This document shows positions 16,691-26,740 of a DNA stretch of 64,000 bases, piece by piece (within the stretch, counting starts at the first letter, position 1; each line of letters opens with the position of its first letter). Origin of the DNA: Paenibacillus tepidiphilus. Lineage in GTDB: Bacteria; Bacillota; Bacilli; Paenibacillales; Paenibacillaceae. Where the stretch lies: the NCBI RefSeq assembly GCF_008635795.1, contig NZ_VWRQ01000008.1:124001-188000 (forward strand), written 5' to 3'. Both the position numbers and the translations under genes were made by a program. The notes beneath the pieces are model-generated. The model had not been told where the DNA came from and did not search any database. It worked only from the letters and a program-made list of their open reading frames with translations.

Positions 16691-19657
16691 ATGGGCGTTA
16701 GGGGATTTCAGCTCAGGGTGTTGACCGGTTGGCTTGCACTATTCTTGATTATCGCCGGGGCGGCATTGCCGGGTTCTGTATATGCGAGTGCAGCCGCTGA
16801 GGCGCACCCGTTACAAAATGTGCTCATTCTGCATTCCTACCAGAAGGGCTTCGCCTGGACGGATGATCAGGGTGCGGGCATTGAGGAGCAGCTCAAAGAG
16901 GCTGGAAACGCACCGGTGATTTACAGCGAGTATATGGATTGGAAACGTTATCCCAGCAGTGAAAGCCTGGAGCATTTCTATCAGATAGTCAAGTTCAAAT
17001 ACCAGGACGTCCACATTGATGCCATCATCACGACCGATGACGCGGCGCTCAGCTTTGCTATGAAATACCGCGGGGACATACTGAACGATGCTCCGATTAT
17101 TTTCAGCGGAATCAATGAGCTTGGGGCAGCGGGCTTGCAGGATAAGGGCAATCTGACCGGCGTCATTGAATCCATCGCACCTGCGCAGACGGTGAAGCTC
17201 GCACTGGAAATCAATCCGGAACTCCGCAAAGTCTATGTCGTGTTCGATAACTCCGAAAGCGGACTCTCGACAGGACAAATGGTCATGGAGCAGATATCCG
17301 CACTGGAACCGCAGCTGCAGGTAGTGCCGATGAACACCTTCTCCAATGAAGAAATTATGGATCAGGTCTCCAGGCTTTCCTCGGACAGCATCGTACTGAT
17401 GACTACATATTATAGCGACTCTACCGGCAGAATTACCGAGTTCGAGCATTTCTCCAGCGAGCTGGCGGAGCGCAGCAGCGTGCCTGTATATCATATTTAT
17501 GATTTTGGCCTGGATCACGGGGCTTTCGGCGGCAGTCTTATCAGCGGCCGGATTCAGGGACAGACAGCGGCAGAGCTGGCTCTGCGCGTTCTCTCAGGAG
17601 AGGCAGCCGGCGACATTCCCCTGGTGTCGGGCAGCAGTCTTCGGCAGGTGTTTGACTACAATGAACTGCAGCATTTCGGTATACCGGTGACCAGGCTGCC
17701 GGCAGGCAGCGAAGTGATCAACAAGCCTTTTTCCTTCTATGAAACCTATAAGGGGCTGGTGCTCGGCATTATTGCCGCGTTTACGGTGCTGGTGGTCTTT
17801 ATTCTCGTTCTCTTGTTCTACGTACAGCTCGTGAAGAAGATACGGCGCAATCTTGAACAAAGCAATGAACGCTTCAATCTGGCCACTTACGGCGCGGATG
17901 CCGTGATCTGGGATGTGGATATGGAGACGATGGAGTATTACTTCTCTGACAGCTGGTATGAGCTGCTTGGCTATGAGCGCGATGAAGTCGGGGAGCGCCA
18001 CGGCGGCTGGAAAAAGCTGATTCATCCCCAGGATGCCGAGGAGGAGAACCGTCAGCAGAGGCTCCATTTGGACGGTCGTACCGCGTATTACTACGCCGAG
18101 TTCCGGTTGCGGGGCAAATCGGGCGAATACAAATGGTTTCAAGCCCGGGGCAAGGTGCTGCGCAGCCCGCAGGGCGGGTATGTCCGCTTCGCCGGCTCAA
18201 TGGTTGATGTGAGCGACCGCAAGGGCGTGGAGAACAAGCTGCAAATGAGCTATCAGGAGCTTGAGCAGACCTATGAGGAGCTGACGGCTCTTCAGGACGA
18301 ACTGCTGGAGCAGTATAACAAGGTTGTAGAGAATGAGTCGCTTCTGCGGATCAGCGAAGAGAAGTACAGGCTGCTTGCTTATAATGACGCATTAAGCGGC
18401 CTGCCGAACCGGCTGTCGCTGACGGAAGAGCTGCAGCGCTTCATCCGCCAGCATGCCGGCGGACAGGCGGCGCTGTTCTTCCTCGACATTGATAATTTCA
18501 AATATATCAATGATACGATGGGCCACAGCTTCGGTGATGAACTGCTCGTGCAGGTCGGAGAGCGGCTGCTCGGCTTATCGAACGACAGCAGCCGGCATTT
18601 CCGCTTCGGCGGGGATGAATTTGTCATCCTGTTCCAGAACACCGGCGGACTCTCTGAAGTCATTGCCTATGCGGAGTCACTGGTGCAGGGGTTCAGGGAG
18701 CCATTCCAGCTGGAGACCAGCACCGTGCATATTTCCGCCAGCATCGGGATCGCCCAATATCCGGAGAATGGCAACAATGCCGAAGAGCTGCTCAAGAATG
18801 CCGACATTGCCATGTATAAAGCCAAGGACGCGGGCAAAGGGGTATACGTCATCTATGGACAGGATATGCAGCAGCATTTCGATGACCGGATGATTATAGA
18901 GAGTCATCTGCGGAATGCAATCGCGAACAATGAGCTGTCCCTCCATTACCAGCCGCTGGTGGATACCCGCTCGGGCGAGGTGTGGGGCTTCGAGGCGCTG
19001 ATCCGTTGGCACAGTCCGGAGCTCGGGCAGGTATCACCGCTGACGTTCATCCGCGTAGCCGAGGATTGCCGGCTGATCGTTCCGATCGGTGAGTGGGTGC
19101 TGCGCACCGCCTGCAGCTTCATTAAGGGCTTGCAGGATCTGGGCTACCCTCATTACCATATTTCGGTCAACATTTCCGTCATTCAGCTGATGCTGGACGA
19201 CTTTGCCGATATGGTCCTGGATGTGCTGCGGGATACGGGGCTCGCGCCGGAATTCCTGGAGCTGGAGATTACGGAGTCGATCTTTATGGAATCGTTCGAG
19301 GCGATCAGCTTGAAGCTGGAGACGCTCAAGGCGCTGGGAATCGGCATTGCGCTCGACGATTTCGGTACCGGCTACTCCTCGCTCAGCTATCTGAAGCAGC
19401 TGCCGATTACTACCCTGAAGATCGACAAATCGTTCATCGACAGCATTGATTCGCCGAATAATATGTCGCTGGCAAGCTCCATCGTCACCATCGGCCATGA
19501 TATGGGATTGAATGTGACCGCCGAAGGCGTGGAGACACCCGAGCAGCTTGCATTCCTTGAACGTACCCGCTGCGACAAGATCCAGGGTTATTACATCAGC
19601 CGGCCGATTCCGCAGCAGGAGGTGGCGGAATGGGTGGCGGACCGCTGTGCCTGCTGA
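16691..19657 (+). CDS. GGDEF-EAL protein with extracytoplasmic ABC-type sensor and PAS domain
   Basis: A 988-residue c-di-GMP enzyme. A signal/anchor at about residues 10-32 leads to an extracytoplasmic domain of the ABC_sub_bind type (NVLILHSYQKGFAWTDDQ). A membrane span lies at about 355-378, then PAS (AVIWDVDMETMEYYFSDSWY), a short coiled coil, GGDEF (RFGGDEF, 640-644, canonical) and EAL (FEALIRW, 768-770; DDFGTGYSSLSYLKQLP; TAEGVET). The inhibitory RxxD motif before GGDEF is absent (NDSS there). Both active sites look intact, so it could synthesise or degrade c-di-GMP; which dominates is unknown. ATG 16691 follows GGGAG; an upstream in-frame ATG at 16577 lacks a site. Confidence 0.92.
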   Translation: MGVRGFQLRVLTGWLALFLIIAGAALPGSVYASAAAEAHPLQNVLILHSYQKGFAWTDDQGAGIEEQLKEAGNAPVIYSEYMDWKRYPSSESLEHFYQIVKFKYQDVHIDAIITTDDAALSFAMKYRGDILNDAPIIFSGINELGAAGLQDKGNLTGVIESIAPAQTVKLALEINPELRKVYVVFDNSESGLSTGQMVMEQISALEPQLQVVPMNTFSNEEIMDQVSRLSSDSIVLMTTYYSDSTGRITEFEHFSSELAERSSVPVYHIYDFGLDHGAFGGSLISGRIQGQTAAELALRVLSGEAAGDIPLVSGSSLRQVFDYNELQHFGIPVTRLPAGSEVINKPFSFYETYKGLVLGIIAAFTVLVVFILVLLFYVQLVKKIRRNLEQSNERFNLATYGADAVIWDVDMETMEYYFSDSWYELLGYERDEVGERHGGWKKLIHPQDAEEENRQQRLHLDGRTAYYYAEFRLRGKSGEYKWFQARGKVLRSPQGGYVRFAGSMVDVSDRKGVENKLQMSYQELEQTYEELTALQDELLEQYNKVVENESLLRISEEKYRLLAYNDALSGLPNRLSLTEELQRFIRQHAGGQAALFFLDIDNFKYINDTMGHSFGDELLVQVGERLLGLSNDSSRHFRFGGDEFVILFQNTGGLSEVIAYAESLVQGFREPFQLETSTVHISASIGIAQYPENGNNAEELLKNADIAMYKAKDAGKGVYVIYGQDMQQHFDDRMIIESHLRNAIANNELSLHYQPLVDTRSGEVWGFEALIRWHSPELGQVSPLTFIRVAEDCRLIVPIGEWVLRTACSFIKGLQDLGYPHYHISVNISVIQLMLDDFADMVLDVLRDTGLAPEFLELEITESIFMESFEAISLKLETLKALGIGIALDDFGTGYSSLSYLKQLPITTLKIDKSFIDSIDSPNNMSLASSIVTIGHDMGLNVTAEGVETPEQLAFLERTRCDKIQGYYISRPIPQQEVAEWVADRCAC

Positions 19658-19715
19658 TCCGGGTTGTGTCGGATGAACAGGCGTTCAGCTAATCCGGCCA
19701 GACCGCTGTGGCCTG

Positions 19716-21107
19716 CTATTTCAGCAGCTTGCGGGCCAGCTTGATTTTGTCGCCGTAAGGCGGGTAGACGACGCCCAGATCCGGCTTTGTACCCCGGTCA
19801 ACAACGCTCTTGCGGTGTGAGAACACCTCGAAGCTGTGCTGTCCGTGATACCCGCCGATGCCGGAGTGCCCGACGCCGCCGAACGGCAGATGGGGGCTGG
19901 CTACATGGGAGATGGTATCATTGACGCAGCCTCCCCCGAACGAGATCCGGCCAAGCACTTCACGGCGGGTCTGCTTGTCCTCGGTGAACAGATACAGCGC
20001 CAGCGGCTTCGGACGGCTGTTAATGGCCGCGATGGCCTCATTCAGATCCTCATATTCCATAATCGGCAGTACAGGGCCGAAGATCTCTTCCTGCATGGCG
20101 GCATCGCTCCATTCTGCCGGGAACAGCAGGGTCGGTGCGATATAACGGTCTTCCGCAATCACTGTTCCCCCGAAGATCAGCTTATGCTTATCCTGCTCGA
20201 TCAAACCGGCGATCCGCTGCAGCTGCCGTTCATTCACGATCCGTCCGTAATCGGGATTGCCTTGGGTGTCCTGGCCGTAGAAGTCGGCAATGCTTCTCTG
20301 GATCAGAGCAATAAGCTTCTTGGCCACAGCCTTATGGACCAGCAGATAATCCGGGGCGATACAGGTCTGGCCGACGTTGATAAGCTTGCCCCAGACAATG
20401 CGCTTGGCCGCAATCTCCAGATTGGCGGACGGGTCGACGATCACCGGACTTTTTCCGCCCAGCTCAAGGGTAACAGGGGTGAGGTTCTTGGCTGCGGCTT
20501 CCATGACGATTTTGCCGACGGGAACGCTTCCTGTGAAGAAGATATAATCGAACGGGGCGTGAATCAGCGCCCCGGTGGTCTCCTTCTCTCCTTGCACCAC
20601 CGAAATATAGCGGCGGTCAAAGGTCTCCCCGATCATCTCCTCCACCACAGCGGCTACGGCGGGTGTGCTCTCCGAGGGCTTCAACACGGCGCAGTTGCCG
20701 GCGGCCATCGCCCCGATCAGCGGCTCGATCAGCAGCTGGAACGGATAGTTAAACGGGCCGATAATCAGCACAGTCCCGTAAGGCTCACTGTAAATCCGGC
20801 TGCGTGCCGGGAAGATGTGCAGCGGTGACCGGACCTTCACCGGCTTCATCCAGCGTTTCAAATGCTTCATCATGTAGCCGATGCTGTCCAGCGTAAAGCC
20901 GATTTCCGTCGCATAGGCTTCGAATTCACTCTTGCGCAGATCCTGCTGCAGGGCGGCGATAATCCGCGGCTCATACTTGCGGATCGCTTCCTTCAGCTTT
21001 CCGAGCTGCCGGAGCCGGAAATCAGCTTCCCGTGTCGCCCCCGTATGAAACCACTTTTTGTGCTCCGCCAGTAAATCCTCCGCTGCCTGCGGTGTCAAGC
21101 TTTCCAT
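19716..21107 (-). CDS. Aldehyde dehydrogenase (class 3 type)
   Basis: A 463-residue NAD(P)-dependent aldehyde dehydrogenase of the short class 3/fatty aldehyde group (YwdH-like). Motifs: IIGPFNYPFQLLIEPLIGA in the cofactor domain, FFTGSVPVGKIVMEAAAK, general base Glu in TLELGGKSP, and nucleophile Cys in NVGQTCIAPDY. GGAGG precedes the ATG. It lies 36 bp downstream of the Crp/Fnr-type gene on the same strand, probably one transcript, so it may belong to the same stress response. Confidence 0.93.
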   Translation of the reverse strand: MESLTPQAAEDLLAEHKKWFHTGATREADFRLRQLGKLKEAIRKYEPRIIAALQQDLRKSEFEAYATEIGFTLDSIGYMMKHLKRWMKPVKVRSPLHIFPARSRIYSEPYGTVLIIGPFNYPFQLLIEPLIGAMAAGNCAVLKPSESTPAVAAVVEEMIGETFDRRYISVVQGEKETTGALIHAPFDYIFFTGSVPVGKIVMEAAAKNLTPVTLELGGKSPVIVDPSANLEIAAKRIVWGKLINVGQTCIAPDYLLVHKAVAKKLIALIQRSIADFYGQDTQGNPDYGRIVNERQLQRIAGLIEQDKHKLIFGGTVIAEDRYIAPTLLFPAEWSDAAMQEEIFGPVLPIMEYEDLNEAIAAINSRPKPLALYLFTEDKQTRREVLGRISFGGGCVNDTISHVASPHLPFGGVGHSGIGGYHGQHSFEVFSHRKSVVDRGTKPDLGVVYPPYGDKIKLARKLLK

Positions 21108-21143
21108 CCGCTATTCCTCCGTTCCATGAATGAGAATCCATGA

Positions 21144-21830
21144 TTAATGTTCTGTTCGCATATATGCAGACATCGCCTTGCGATTCAGCAAGGTAACACC
21201 GGTTCCCTTGAACTCGATCCAGCCCATGCCGCGCAAATAGCCCAGCTCCCGGGACAGCGAGGGGCGTGCGGTGTTGAGATGCTCGGCCCATTCCTTCCGG
21301 CTGAAGGGCAGTGTGATGTCTTCGCTTTTCTGCTGGGCCGCCTGTTCCAGAAGAAAGCCGAGCACACGCCGGCGGAGCGAGCCGGCCGAGAGAATTTCGA
21401 TTTTGCGGTTCACCAGCACCAGCCGTTCAGACAAATTCTCGATAAAGCGGGTCAGCATGTCCGTGTCGGCGGTGAACAGGCGCAGCAGCTCCGCTTTGCT
21501 GATGAACATGATCGTGCAGGGACTGGCGGCGGTTACGGTAGCGGGAACGACATTCTCCCGCCGGAACAGAACGGCTTCGCCGATGGTCTGTCCTCCGCTA
21601 AGATGGGCGATGGTGACACCGGTGCCGGTCGGATGGCTCTTCTGCACCTCAACACGGCCCTCCAGCACGATGCCGAGCCGGTCGGCACGGTCGCCTTCGG
21701 CCAGGATAAGCGCATTTTTGGGATAGCTGTGCACGGTATAGCTCATATGCTGCAGCAGCGCTTCCATTTCCTTGGCCGTTTTGCCGCGGAAGAGCAGACA
21801 GGACAGCAGGACAGCGGGATCTGGTCGCAT
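21144..21830 (-). CDS. Crp/Fnr-family regulator, divergent to hcp
   Basis: A 228-residue regulator with a cyclic-nucleotide-binding-like beta roll (about 15-130) and a C-terminal winged helix; recognition helix region AEHLNTARPSLSRELGYL. No Fnr-type cysteine cluster is seen near the N-terminus. ATG 21830 follows GGGAGGAAAAAA; the longer frame to 21863 lacks a site. Transcribed away from hcp, with a perfect palindrome in the shared gap, it resembles HcpR-type regulators of nitrosative stress genes. That role is inferred from context. Confidence 0.88.
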   Translation of the reverse strand: MRPDPAVLLSCLLFRGKTAKEMEALLQHMSYTVHSYPKNALILAEGDRADRLGIVLEGRVEVQKSHPTGTGVTIAHLSGGQTIGEAVLFRRENVVPATVTAASPCTIMFISKAELLRLFTADTDMLTRFIENLSERLVLVNRKIEILSAGSLRRRVLGFLLEQAAQQKSEDITLPFSRKEWAEHLNTARPSLSRELGYLRGMGWIEFKGTGVTLLNRKAMSAYMRTEH

Positions 21831-21855
21831 TTTTTTCCTCCCTCGGCGAATATTT

Positions 21856-21871
21856 GGTAACATCCGTTACC
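21856..21871. promoter_or_regulatory. Palindromic operator between the Crp/Fnr gene and hcp
   Basis: GGTAACATCCGTTACC is a perfect 6-4-6 inverted repeat, the geometry expected of a Crp/Fnr dimer. It lies 26 bp upstream of the regulator start and about 100 bp upstream of hcp. A possible hcp -10 (TACAAT) is at 21893-21898. Confidence 0.7.
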
Positions 21872-21971
21872 GATTATATGGCGAAAGTCTACTACAATTA
21901 ACTGTAACTGTAAAGGCAGGACGAGTGGTCGTGGCCTTCATGGATAATCCCAATCAAGGAGTGAGCGAGAG

Positions 21972-23624
21972 ATGAGCACCATGTTTTGTTTTCAATGTCA
22001 GGAAGCGGCTAAAGGAACGGGCTGTACAATTCAGGGGGTATGCGGCAAAACCAGTGAAGTGGCAGGGCTGCAGGATTTGCTGATTTATACGCTGAAGGGC
22101 ATCGCCATCTTTGCGCGCGGCGGCCGGGAACAGGGAATGACAGATGCGGCAACGGACAAATTTATCATAGAGAGCTTGTTCATAACGATTACGAATGCCA
22201 ATTTCGACCCTGAAAGCATTACGGGTAAAATCAAAGAAGGACTGGCACTCCGCGACCGCTTGCGCGAGCGGCTGCAGATCGCCGGAATACAGGTTCCGCT
22301 CGCTGATCACGATGCTGCGGTCTGGAGTGCAGACAAGGAAGAGGATCTGCTGGCAAAGGCCGAAGCCGTTGGCGTACTGGCCACGGAGCATGAGGATATC
22401 CGTTCGCTGCGTGAGCTGCTGACCTATGGGCTTAAGGGTATGGCTGCCTATATGGAGCATGCGGCCGTGCTGGGCTTCCGCGATGAAGGCGCGCATGCGT
22501 TCATGGAACTCGGGCTGGCGGCTACGCTGGATGACGGCCTGGGCGGCGACGAGCTGACCGCACTGGTGCTGGAATGCGGCAAATTCGGGGTTGATGTGAT
22601 GTCCCTGCTGGATTCCGCCAATACTTCAACTTACGGACATCCGGAAATCACTAAAGTAAATATCGGAGTGGGCACCAACCCGGGTATTCTGATCAGCGGC
22701 CATGACCTGAAGGATATGGAAGAGCTGCTGAAGCAGACAGAAGGTACAGGCGTGGATGTCTATACGCACAGCGAAATGCTGCCGGCCCACTACTATCCGG
22801 CGTTTAAGAAATACAGCCATTTCGTCGGCAACTACGGCAATGCCTGGTGGAAGCAGAACGAAGAATTCGCCAGCTTCAACGGTCCGATTCTGATGACGAC
22901 GAACTGCATTGTGCCGCCGAAGGACAGCTACAAAGACCGGTTATACACCACCGGAAACACAGGATATCCGGGTGTGCAGCATATTCCAGCCGGCGCGGAC
23001 GGCGTGAAGGATTTCTCGGCAATTGTGGAGCAGGCTAAGCTTTGTGCGCCGCCGGAAGAGCTTGAGACGGGTGAAATTGTCGGCGGCTTCGCGCATGAAG
23101 CCGTGATGAACGTAGCCGATCAGGTTGTGGATGCGGTGAAGACCGGCGCAATCAAGCAATTCTTCGTCATGGCCGGCTGCGACGGACGGATGAAGAGCCG
23201 TAACTATTACACGGATTTTGCCTCGGAGCTGCCGGGAGACACCGTCATTCTTACCGCCGGCTGCGCGAAATACAAATATAACAAGCTGCCGCTAGGCGAT
23301 ATTGGCGGAATTCCGCGCGTGCTGGATGCGGGTCAATGCAATGACTCCTATTCTCTCGTAGTGATTGCCCTCAAGCTGAAGGAAGTCTTCGGTCTGGACG
23401 ATATCAACGATCTGCCGATTGCCTACAATATTGCCTGGTATGAGCAAAAAGCGGTGATCGTGCTGCTCGCACTGCTGCATCTGGGCGTGAAGAATATCCA
23501 CCTCGGCCCAACGCTGCCGGCCTTCCTGTCGCCGAATGTAGCCAAGGTGCTGGTCGACAATTTCGGTATCGGCGGCATCGGTACCGTGGAAGAGGATCTG
23601 GAGAAGTTTCTGGCTGTTGTGTAA
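21972..23624 (+). CDS. hcp: Hydroxylamine reductase / hybrid cluster protein
   Basis: A 550-residue cytoplasmic Fe-S enzyme that reduces hydroxylamine and, in current views, nitric oxide. The N-terminal cluster ligands are C6, C9, C18 and C24 ([14 protein letters not shown] and GVCGK). Hybrid-cluster motifs follow: NVGVGTNPG-like [41 protein letters not shown] and [11 protein letters not shown]. Length fits the group. AAGGAGTGAGCGAG precedes the ATG. Control by the divergent Crp/Fnr-type regulator is likely. Confidence 0.97.
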   Translation: MSTMFCFQCQEAAKGTGCTIQGVCGKTSEVAGLQDLLIYTLKGIAIFARGGREQGMTDAATDKFIIESLFITITNANFDPESITGKIKEGLALRDRLRERLQIAGIQVPLADHDAAVWSADKEEDLLAKAEAVGVLATEHEDIRSLRELLTYGLKGMAAYMEHAAVLGFRDEGAHAFMELGLAATLDDGLGGDELTALVLECGKFGVDVMSLLDSANTSTYGHPEITKVNIGVGTNPGILISGHDLKDMEELLKQTEGTGVDVYTHSEMLPAHYYPAFKKYSHFVGNYGNAWWKQNEEFASFNGPILMTTNCIVPPKDSYKDRLYTTGNTGYPGVQHIPAGADGVKDFSAIVEQAKLCAPPEELETGEIVGGFAHEAVMNVADQVVDAVKTGAIKQFFVMAGCDGRMKSRNYYTDFASELPGDTVILTAGCAKYKYNKLPLGDIGGIPRVLDAGQCNDSYSLVVIALKLKEVFGLDDINDLPIAYNIAWYEQKAVIVLLALLHLGVKNIHLGPTLPAFLSPNVAKVLVDNFGIGGIGTVEEDLEKFLAVV

Positions 23625-23654
23625 CAGAATAATTGCGTAGCTAATCACATTTAA

Positions 23655-23703
23655 GGGCTGTTCTGCAGCGGTCATGCGACCGCGCCGGAACAGCCCTGTT
23701 TGC
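23655..23703 (+). terminator. Terminator after hcp
   Basis: GGGCTGTTC (23655-23663) pairs with GAACAGCCC (23688-23696), with an inner GCGGTC/GACCGC stem. The U-rich tail is weak. Confidence 0.75.
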
Positions 23704-23822
23704 TTGGATAATCAAATATATTCAGCAAGTTAGCGGCCGGCGGGACGCGATTGAATTCTTTCGAAGAGGGTAAATTTAACGGGAGCACACATACATCTTA
23801 GGGATAAGGGAGGACTCTTGTT

Positions 23823-24677
23823 ATGTTTTTTCATGTCAAGGAACTGCAGTATCGGGCCAAGCCTGAAAAACCTGATCCGGTCTATGCCCGTAAACTTCAA
23901 GAAGTGCTGGGTGGACAATATGGTGAAATGTCCGTCATGATGCAATACCTGTTTCAGGGCTTCAATTGCCGGGCCGAACAAAAATACCGGGATATGCTGC
24001 TGGATATCGGGACCGAGGAAATCGGCCATGTGGAGATGCTGTGTACGATGATCGCCCAGCTGCTGGACGGCGCTCCGGCCGCTGAGCTGGATGCTGCAGC
24101 CCAGGACCCGCTGCTTGCGGCTGTTATGGGCGGAATGAATCCGCAGCATCTGATTGTATCCGGTATGGGGGCTGCCCCGACTGACAGCAACGGATATCCG
24201 TGGAACAGTAAATATATTATTTCCAGCGGCAACCTGCTGGCCGATTTCCGGGCCAATCTCAATGCGGAATCCCAGGGCCTGGTACAGGTTGTACGCCTGT
24301 ATGAACAGACCACCGACCCTGGCATCCGCGATATGCTCTCCTTCATGATCTCCCGCGATATCTTGCACCAGAACCAGTGGAAGGCGGCGATCGCGGAGAT
24401 CGAGCAGCTGGAGGGTGTTATCGCGCCGGCCTCCTTCCCGCGCGAGCAGACGGTGGAAGCTGCAACGCGCCAGTTCCTGAACTGCTCCGAAGGCGAAGAG
24501 AGCAGCCAGGGCAGCTGGGCCAGCGGTCCGCTGCCGGATGGAACGGGCCACTTCGAGTATGTCGCGAAGCCGGTGCCTCAAGGCGGCGAGCCGTTCCTGG
24601 CGCCGCCGGCGGATCATCAGCATTCTACTTTAGGCACAGGTCCGTACATCGTTAATAAAGGTATGGAAAGCCTCTAA
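23823..24677 (+). CDS. Manganese catalase
   Basis: A 284-residue di-manganese catalase that disproportionates hydrogen peroxide. Metal ligands fit the family: E35 (QYGEMSVMMQYL), E66 and H69 (GTEEIGHVEML), E149 (LNAESQG) and H182 (DILHQNQW). The C-terminal tail carries the usual lid (HFEYVAKPVPQGGEP). Bacillus relatives (YdbD, CotJC) act in vegetative stress or in spore coat; no cotJ-like partner genes are present, so a stress role next to hcp is more likely. It has its own leader after the hcp terminator. Confidence 0.95.
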   Translation: MFFHVKELQYRAKPEKPDPVYARKLQEVLGGQYGEMSVMMQYLFQGFNCRAEQKYRDMLLDIGTEEIGHVEMLCTMIAQLLDGAPAAELDAAAQDPLLAAVMGGMNPQHLIVSGMGAAPTDSNGYPWNSKYIISSGNLLADFRANLNAESQGLVQVVRLYEQTTDPGIRDMLSFMISRDILHQNQWKAAIAEIEQLEGVIAPASFPREQTVEAATRQFLNCSEGEESSQGSWASGPLPDGTGHFEYVAKPVPQGGEPFLAPPADHQHSTLGTGPYIVNKGMESL

Positions 24678-24746
24678 AGGCGTCCAGTCCACCGCAGAAG
24701 CTACAAACCAAAAGCCCAAAAGGAACGACAAACCAAAAGCATCAGT

Positions 24747-24793
24747 AAAAAGGCGATCCTGCCCGGTACTGCACCGGGCAGGATCGCCTTTTT
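24747..24793. terminator. Bidirectional terminator between catalase and aldo/keto reductase genes
   Basis: A perfect 21-bp stem with a 5-nt loop (ACTGC), with A5 on the left and T5 on the right, serves both converging genes. Confidence 0.95.
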
Positions 24794-24833
24794 GTGCGCT
24801 GCTGTCCGCCTGTGGCGGCAGGTCTGCCAACGG

Positions 24834-25808
24834 TCAGCTGAGCCGGTATACGGCAAACGGCTCGCCGTGGCGGAAGGGGAGGCTGGCCTGCTCCAGCCGC
24901 TCCAGTGTGCCGGCGTCCAGCCTCAGGGCGGCGCTCTGCAGGTTCTGCTGCAGCTGCTCGACCCGTGTTGCCCCGACAATGACCGTGGAAACGGCAGGAC
25001 GCTGCATCAGCCAGGCCAGCGACAATGCAGTGGGCGAGGTGCCGCAGTCAGCGGCGATGGCGCTGACCGTCTTGCCCAGCTCCAGCCGCTCTGGTGTCAG
25101 GAAGCGCTGGAAGTTCGGGTCCGTCATGGCTCTGGAGCCGGCGGGCGCCTCCCCGGCGGCCGCATATTTGCCCGTGAGGATGCCTCCGGCCAGCGGGAAA
25201 TAAGGGATGATGCCAAGACCCTGATCCAGACAAAGCGGCAGCAGCTCGTTCTCCGGCGTCCGGTCAGCCAGTGAGTAGCTGCACTGGATCGAGCTGTATT
25301 TCATGAAGCCGCGGGCTTCGCTGATGCCGAGCGCCTTCATCAGCTCCCAGGCGGCGTAGTTGGAGGCGCCGATATAGCGGACCTTGCCGGAGGAGACCAT
25401 ATCATCCAGAGTGCGCAGTGTTTCCTCCAGCGGTGTAGATGGATCGAAGGTATGGATCTGGTACAGATCGACATAATCCGTCTTCAGGCGGCGCAGGCTT
25501 CCCTCCAGCTCCAGCATCAAATGGTGACGCGAAGAACCGCAGCCGCCCGGACCCGGATGCCGGGGCAGCCCGGCCTTGGTCGCCAGCACAGCTTCGCTGC
25601 GGCGGCCTTCAAGTGCCAGTCCGATGATCCGCTCCGACTCGGTGCCGGCATAGATATTGGCCGTGTCTATGAAGTTGATCCCTTCATCCAGCGCGGCATG
25701 CACGATGGCAATGGAGACGGCCTCATCGGCGCGTTTGCCGAAGGCGTTCGTACCCAGTCCCAAAGCTGACACCTGCAGTCCGCTGTTTCCCAAACGGTTA
25801 TAATGCAT
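24834..25808 (-). CDS. Aldo/keto reductase
   Basis: A 324-residue NADPH-dependent oxidoreductase with a TIM barrel. The catalytic tetrad is visible: Asp and Tyr in FIDTANIYAG, Lys in ATKAGL, His in LYQIHTFD. The NADPH site lies in the C-terminal part (TVIVGATRVEQLQQNL). The start at 25808 was chosen for GAGGAGTGAC upstream and because the protein then begins at HYNRLGNSGLQVS, the normal family N-terminus. It lies 20 bp downstream of the LysR-type gene on the same strand, so both are likely co-transcribed. Substrate unknown. Confidence 0.93.
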   Translation of the reverse strand: MHYNRLGNSGLQVSALGLGTNAFGKRADEAVSIAIVHAALDEGINFIDTANIYAGTESERIIGLALEGRRSEAVLATKAGLPRHPGPGGCGSSRHHLMLELEGSLRRLKTDYVDLYQIHTFDPSTPLEETLRTLDDMVSSGKVRYIGASNYAAWELMKALGISEARGFMKYSSIQCSYSLADRTPENELLPLCLDQGLGIIPYFPLAGGILTGKYAAAGEAPAGSRAMTDPNFQRFLTPERLELGKTVSAIAADCGTSPTALSLAWLMQRPAVSTVIVGATRVEQLQQNLQSAALRLDAGTLERLEQASLPFRHGEPFAVYRLS

Positions 25809-25828
25809 TGAACAGTCACTCCTCGGAT

Positions 25829-26740
25829 TCATGATTTCTTTCCCTTAGCTGGTGGAGCGGGAACGGCGGCTTGATGGCCAATCAGGGAACTGGCGGTATC
25901 CAGGAACAGTCTCACGGCGATAGAAGCCTCCTCCAGGGAAGGGAGCGCGATATAGATATCACGGTGGGCTTCGGGTGTGAGATCCCGGATGACCACGCCT
26001 GGCGGGGCCGCCAGCACCGTCAGCTCGGACAATACCCCGATGCCCAGCCCCTCCCGGATCAAGTTCAGGGCGGTCAAATAGCCGCTCACCTCATATTTAA
26101 CGTTCAGACGGCTGCCGCCCCGCGCGAACCAGTCGACTACCGGCGGTTCATAGCCCGATCTGCAGATCAGCATGGGCTCATCCTCCAGATCGGAGACCCC
26201 GATGATCTTCCGGCAGGCCAGCGGATGTTCTTCGGGAAGCACCGCATACATTTTCTCCCGGAACAGCGGCACGGTCATGAAGTCCTGAAGCGGGGCAATG
26301 ACCAGACCGACATCGATGACCCGCGCCTCCAGCCATTCCTTGATCTCGGTAACCGAGCCTTCAAAGAGGCGGATTTCAATCTCCGGATACCTGGCGGCAA
26401 TGGCCGACATAATCTTCGGCAAGAAGTGGGCGGCGGCGACCGGAAAAGCGCCAATCCGGATCAGGCCCTTCTCCAAACCCTTCTCGGCGGCGATTTCCTG
26501 CTCAACCTTATCGAAGCCGCCGAGGATCTCCCGGAAAATGACCAGCACCCTTCTGCCGATATCTGTCAGCATCAGTCCGCTGCGCCGGTCGCGCAGCAGC
26601 AGCTTCACACCCAATTCCTCCTCCAGAGCGGCAATGGCCCGGCTTACGGCGGGCTGGGTCATATTCAGGGCGAGACCGGCTTTGGTGAAGCTGCCGGTCT
26701 CAGCAATGTGTACGAACAAGCGAATTTGATTGTTGTTCAT
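25829..26740 (-). CDS. LysR-family regulator
   Basis: A 303-residue regulator with an N-terminal winged helix (LFVHIAETGSFTKAGLALNM then TQPAVSRAIAALEEELG) and a LysR effector domain (GLIRIGAFPVAAAHFLPKIM; VSDLEDEPMLICRSG). ATG 26740 begins the family consensus MNNNQIRLFVHI. An in-frame ATG at 26776 begins a nearly identical MNNN segment. A -10 (TACAAT, minus strand at 26796-26801) would give a very short leader for the upstream start. Divergent from the DMT exporter gene by under 100 bp, it probably controls that pair as well as the downstream aldo/keto reductase. Confidence 0.9.
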   Translation of the reverse strand: MNNNQIRLFVHIAETGSFTKAGLALNMTQPAVSRAIAALEEELGVKLLLRDRRSGLMLTDIGRRVLVIFREILGGFDKVEQEIAAEKGLEKGLIRIGAFPVAAAHFLPKIMSAIAARYPEIEIRLFEGSVTEIKEWLEARVIDVGLVIAPLQDFMTVPLFREKMYAVLPEEHPLACRKIIGVSDLEDEPMLICRSGYEPPVVDWFARGGSRLNVKYEVSGYLTALNLIREGLGIGVLSELTVLAAPPGVVIRDLTPEAHRDIYIALPSLEEASIAVRLFLDTASSLIGHQAAVPAPPAKGKKS

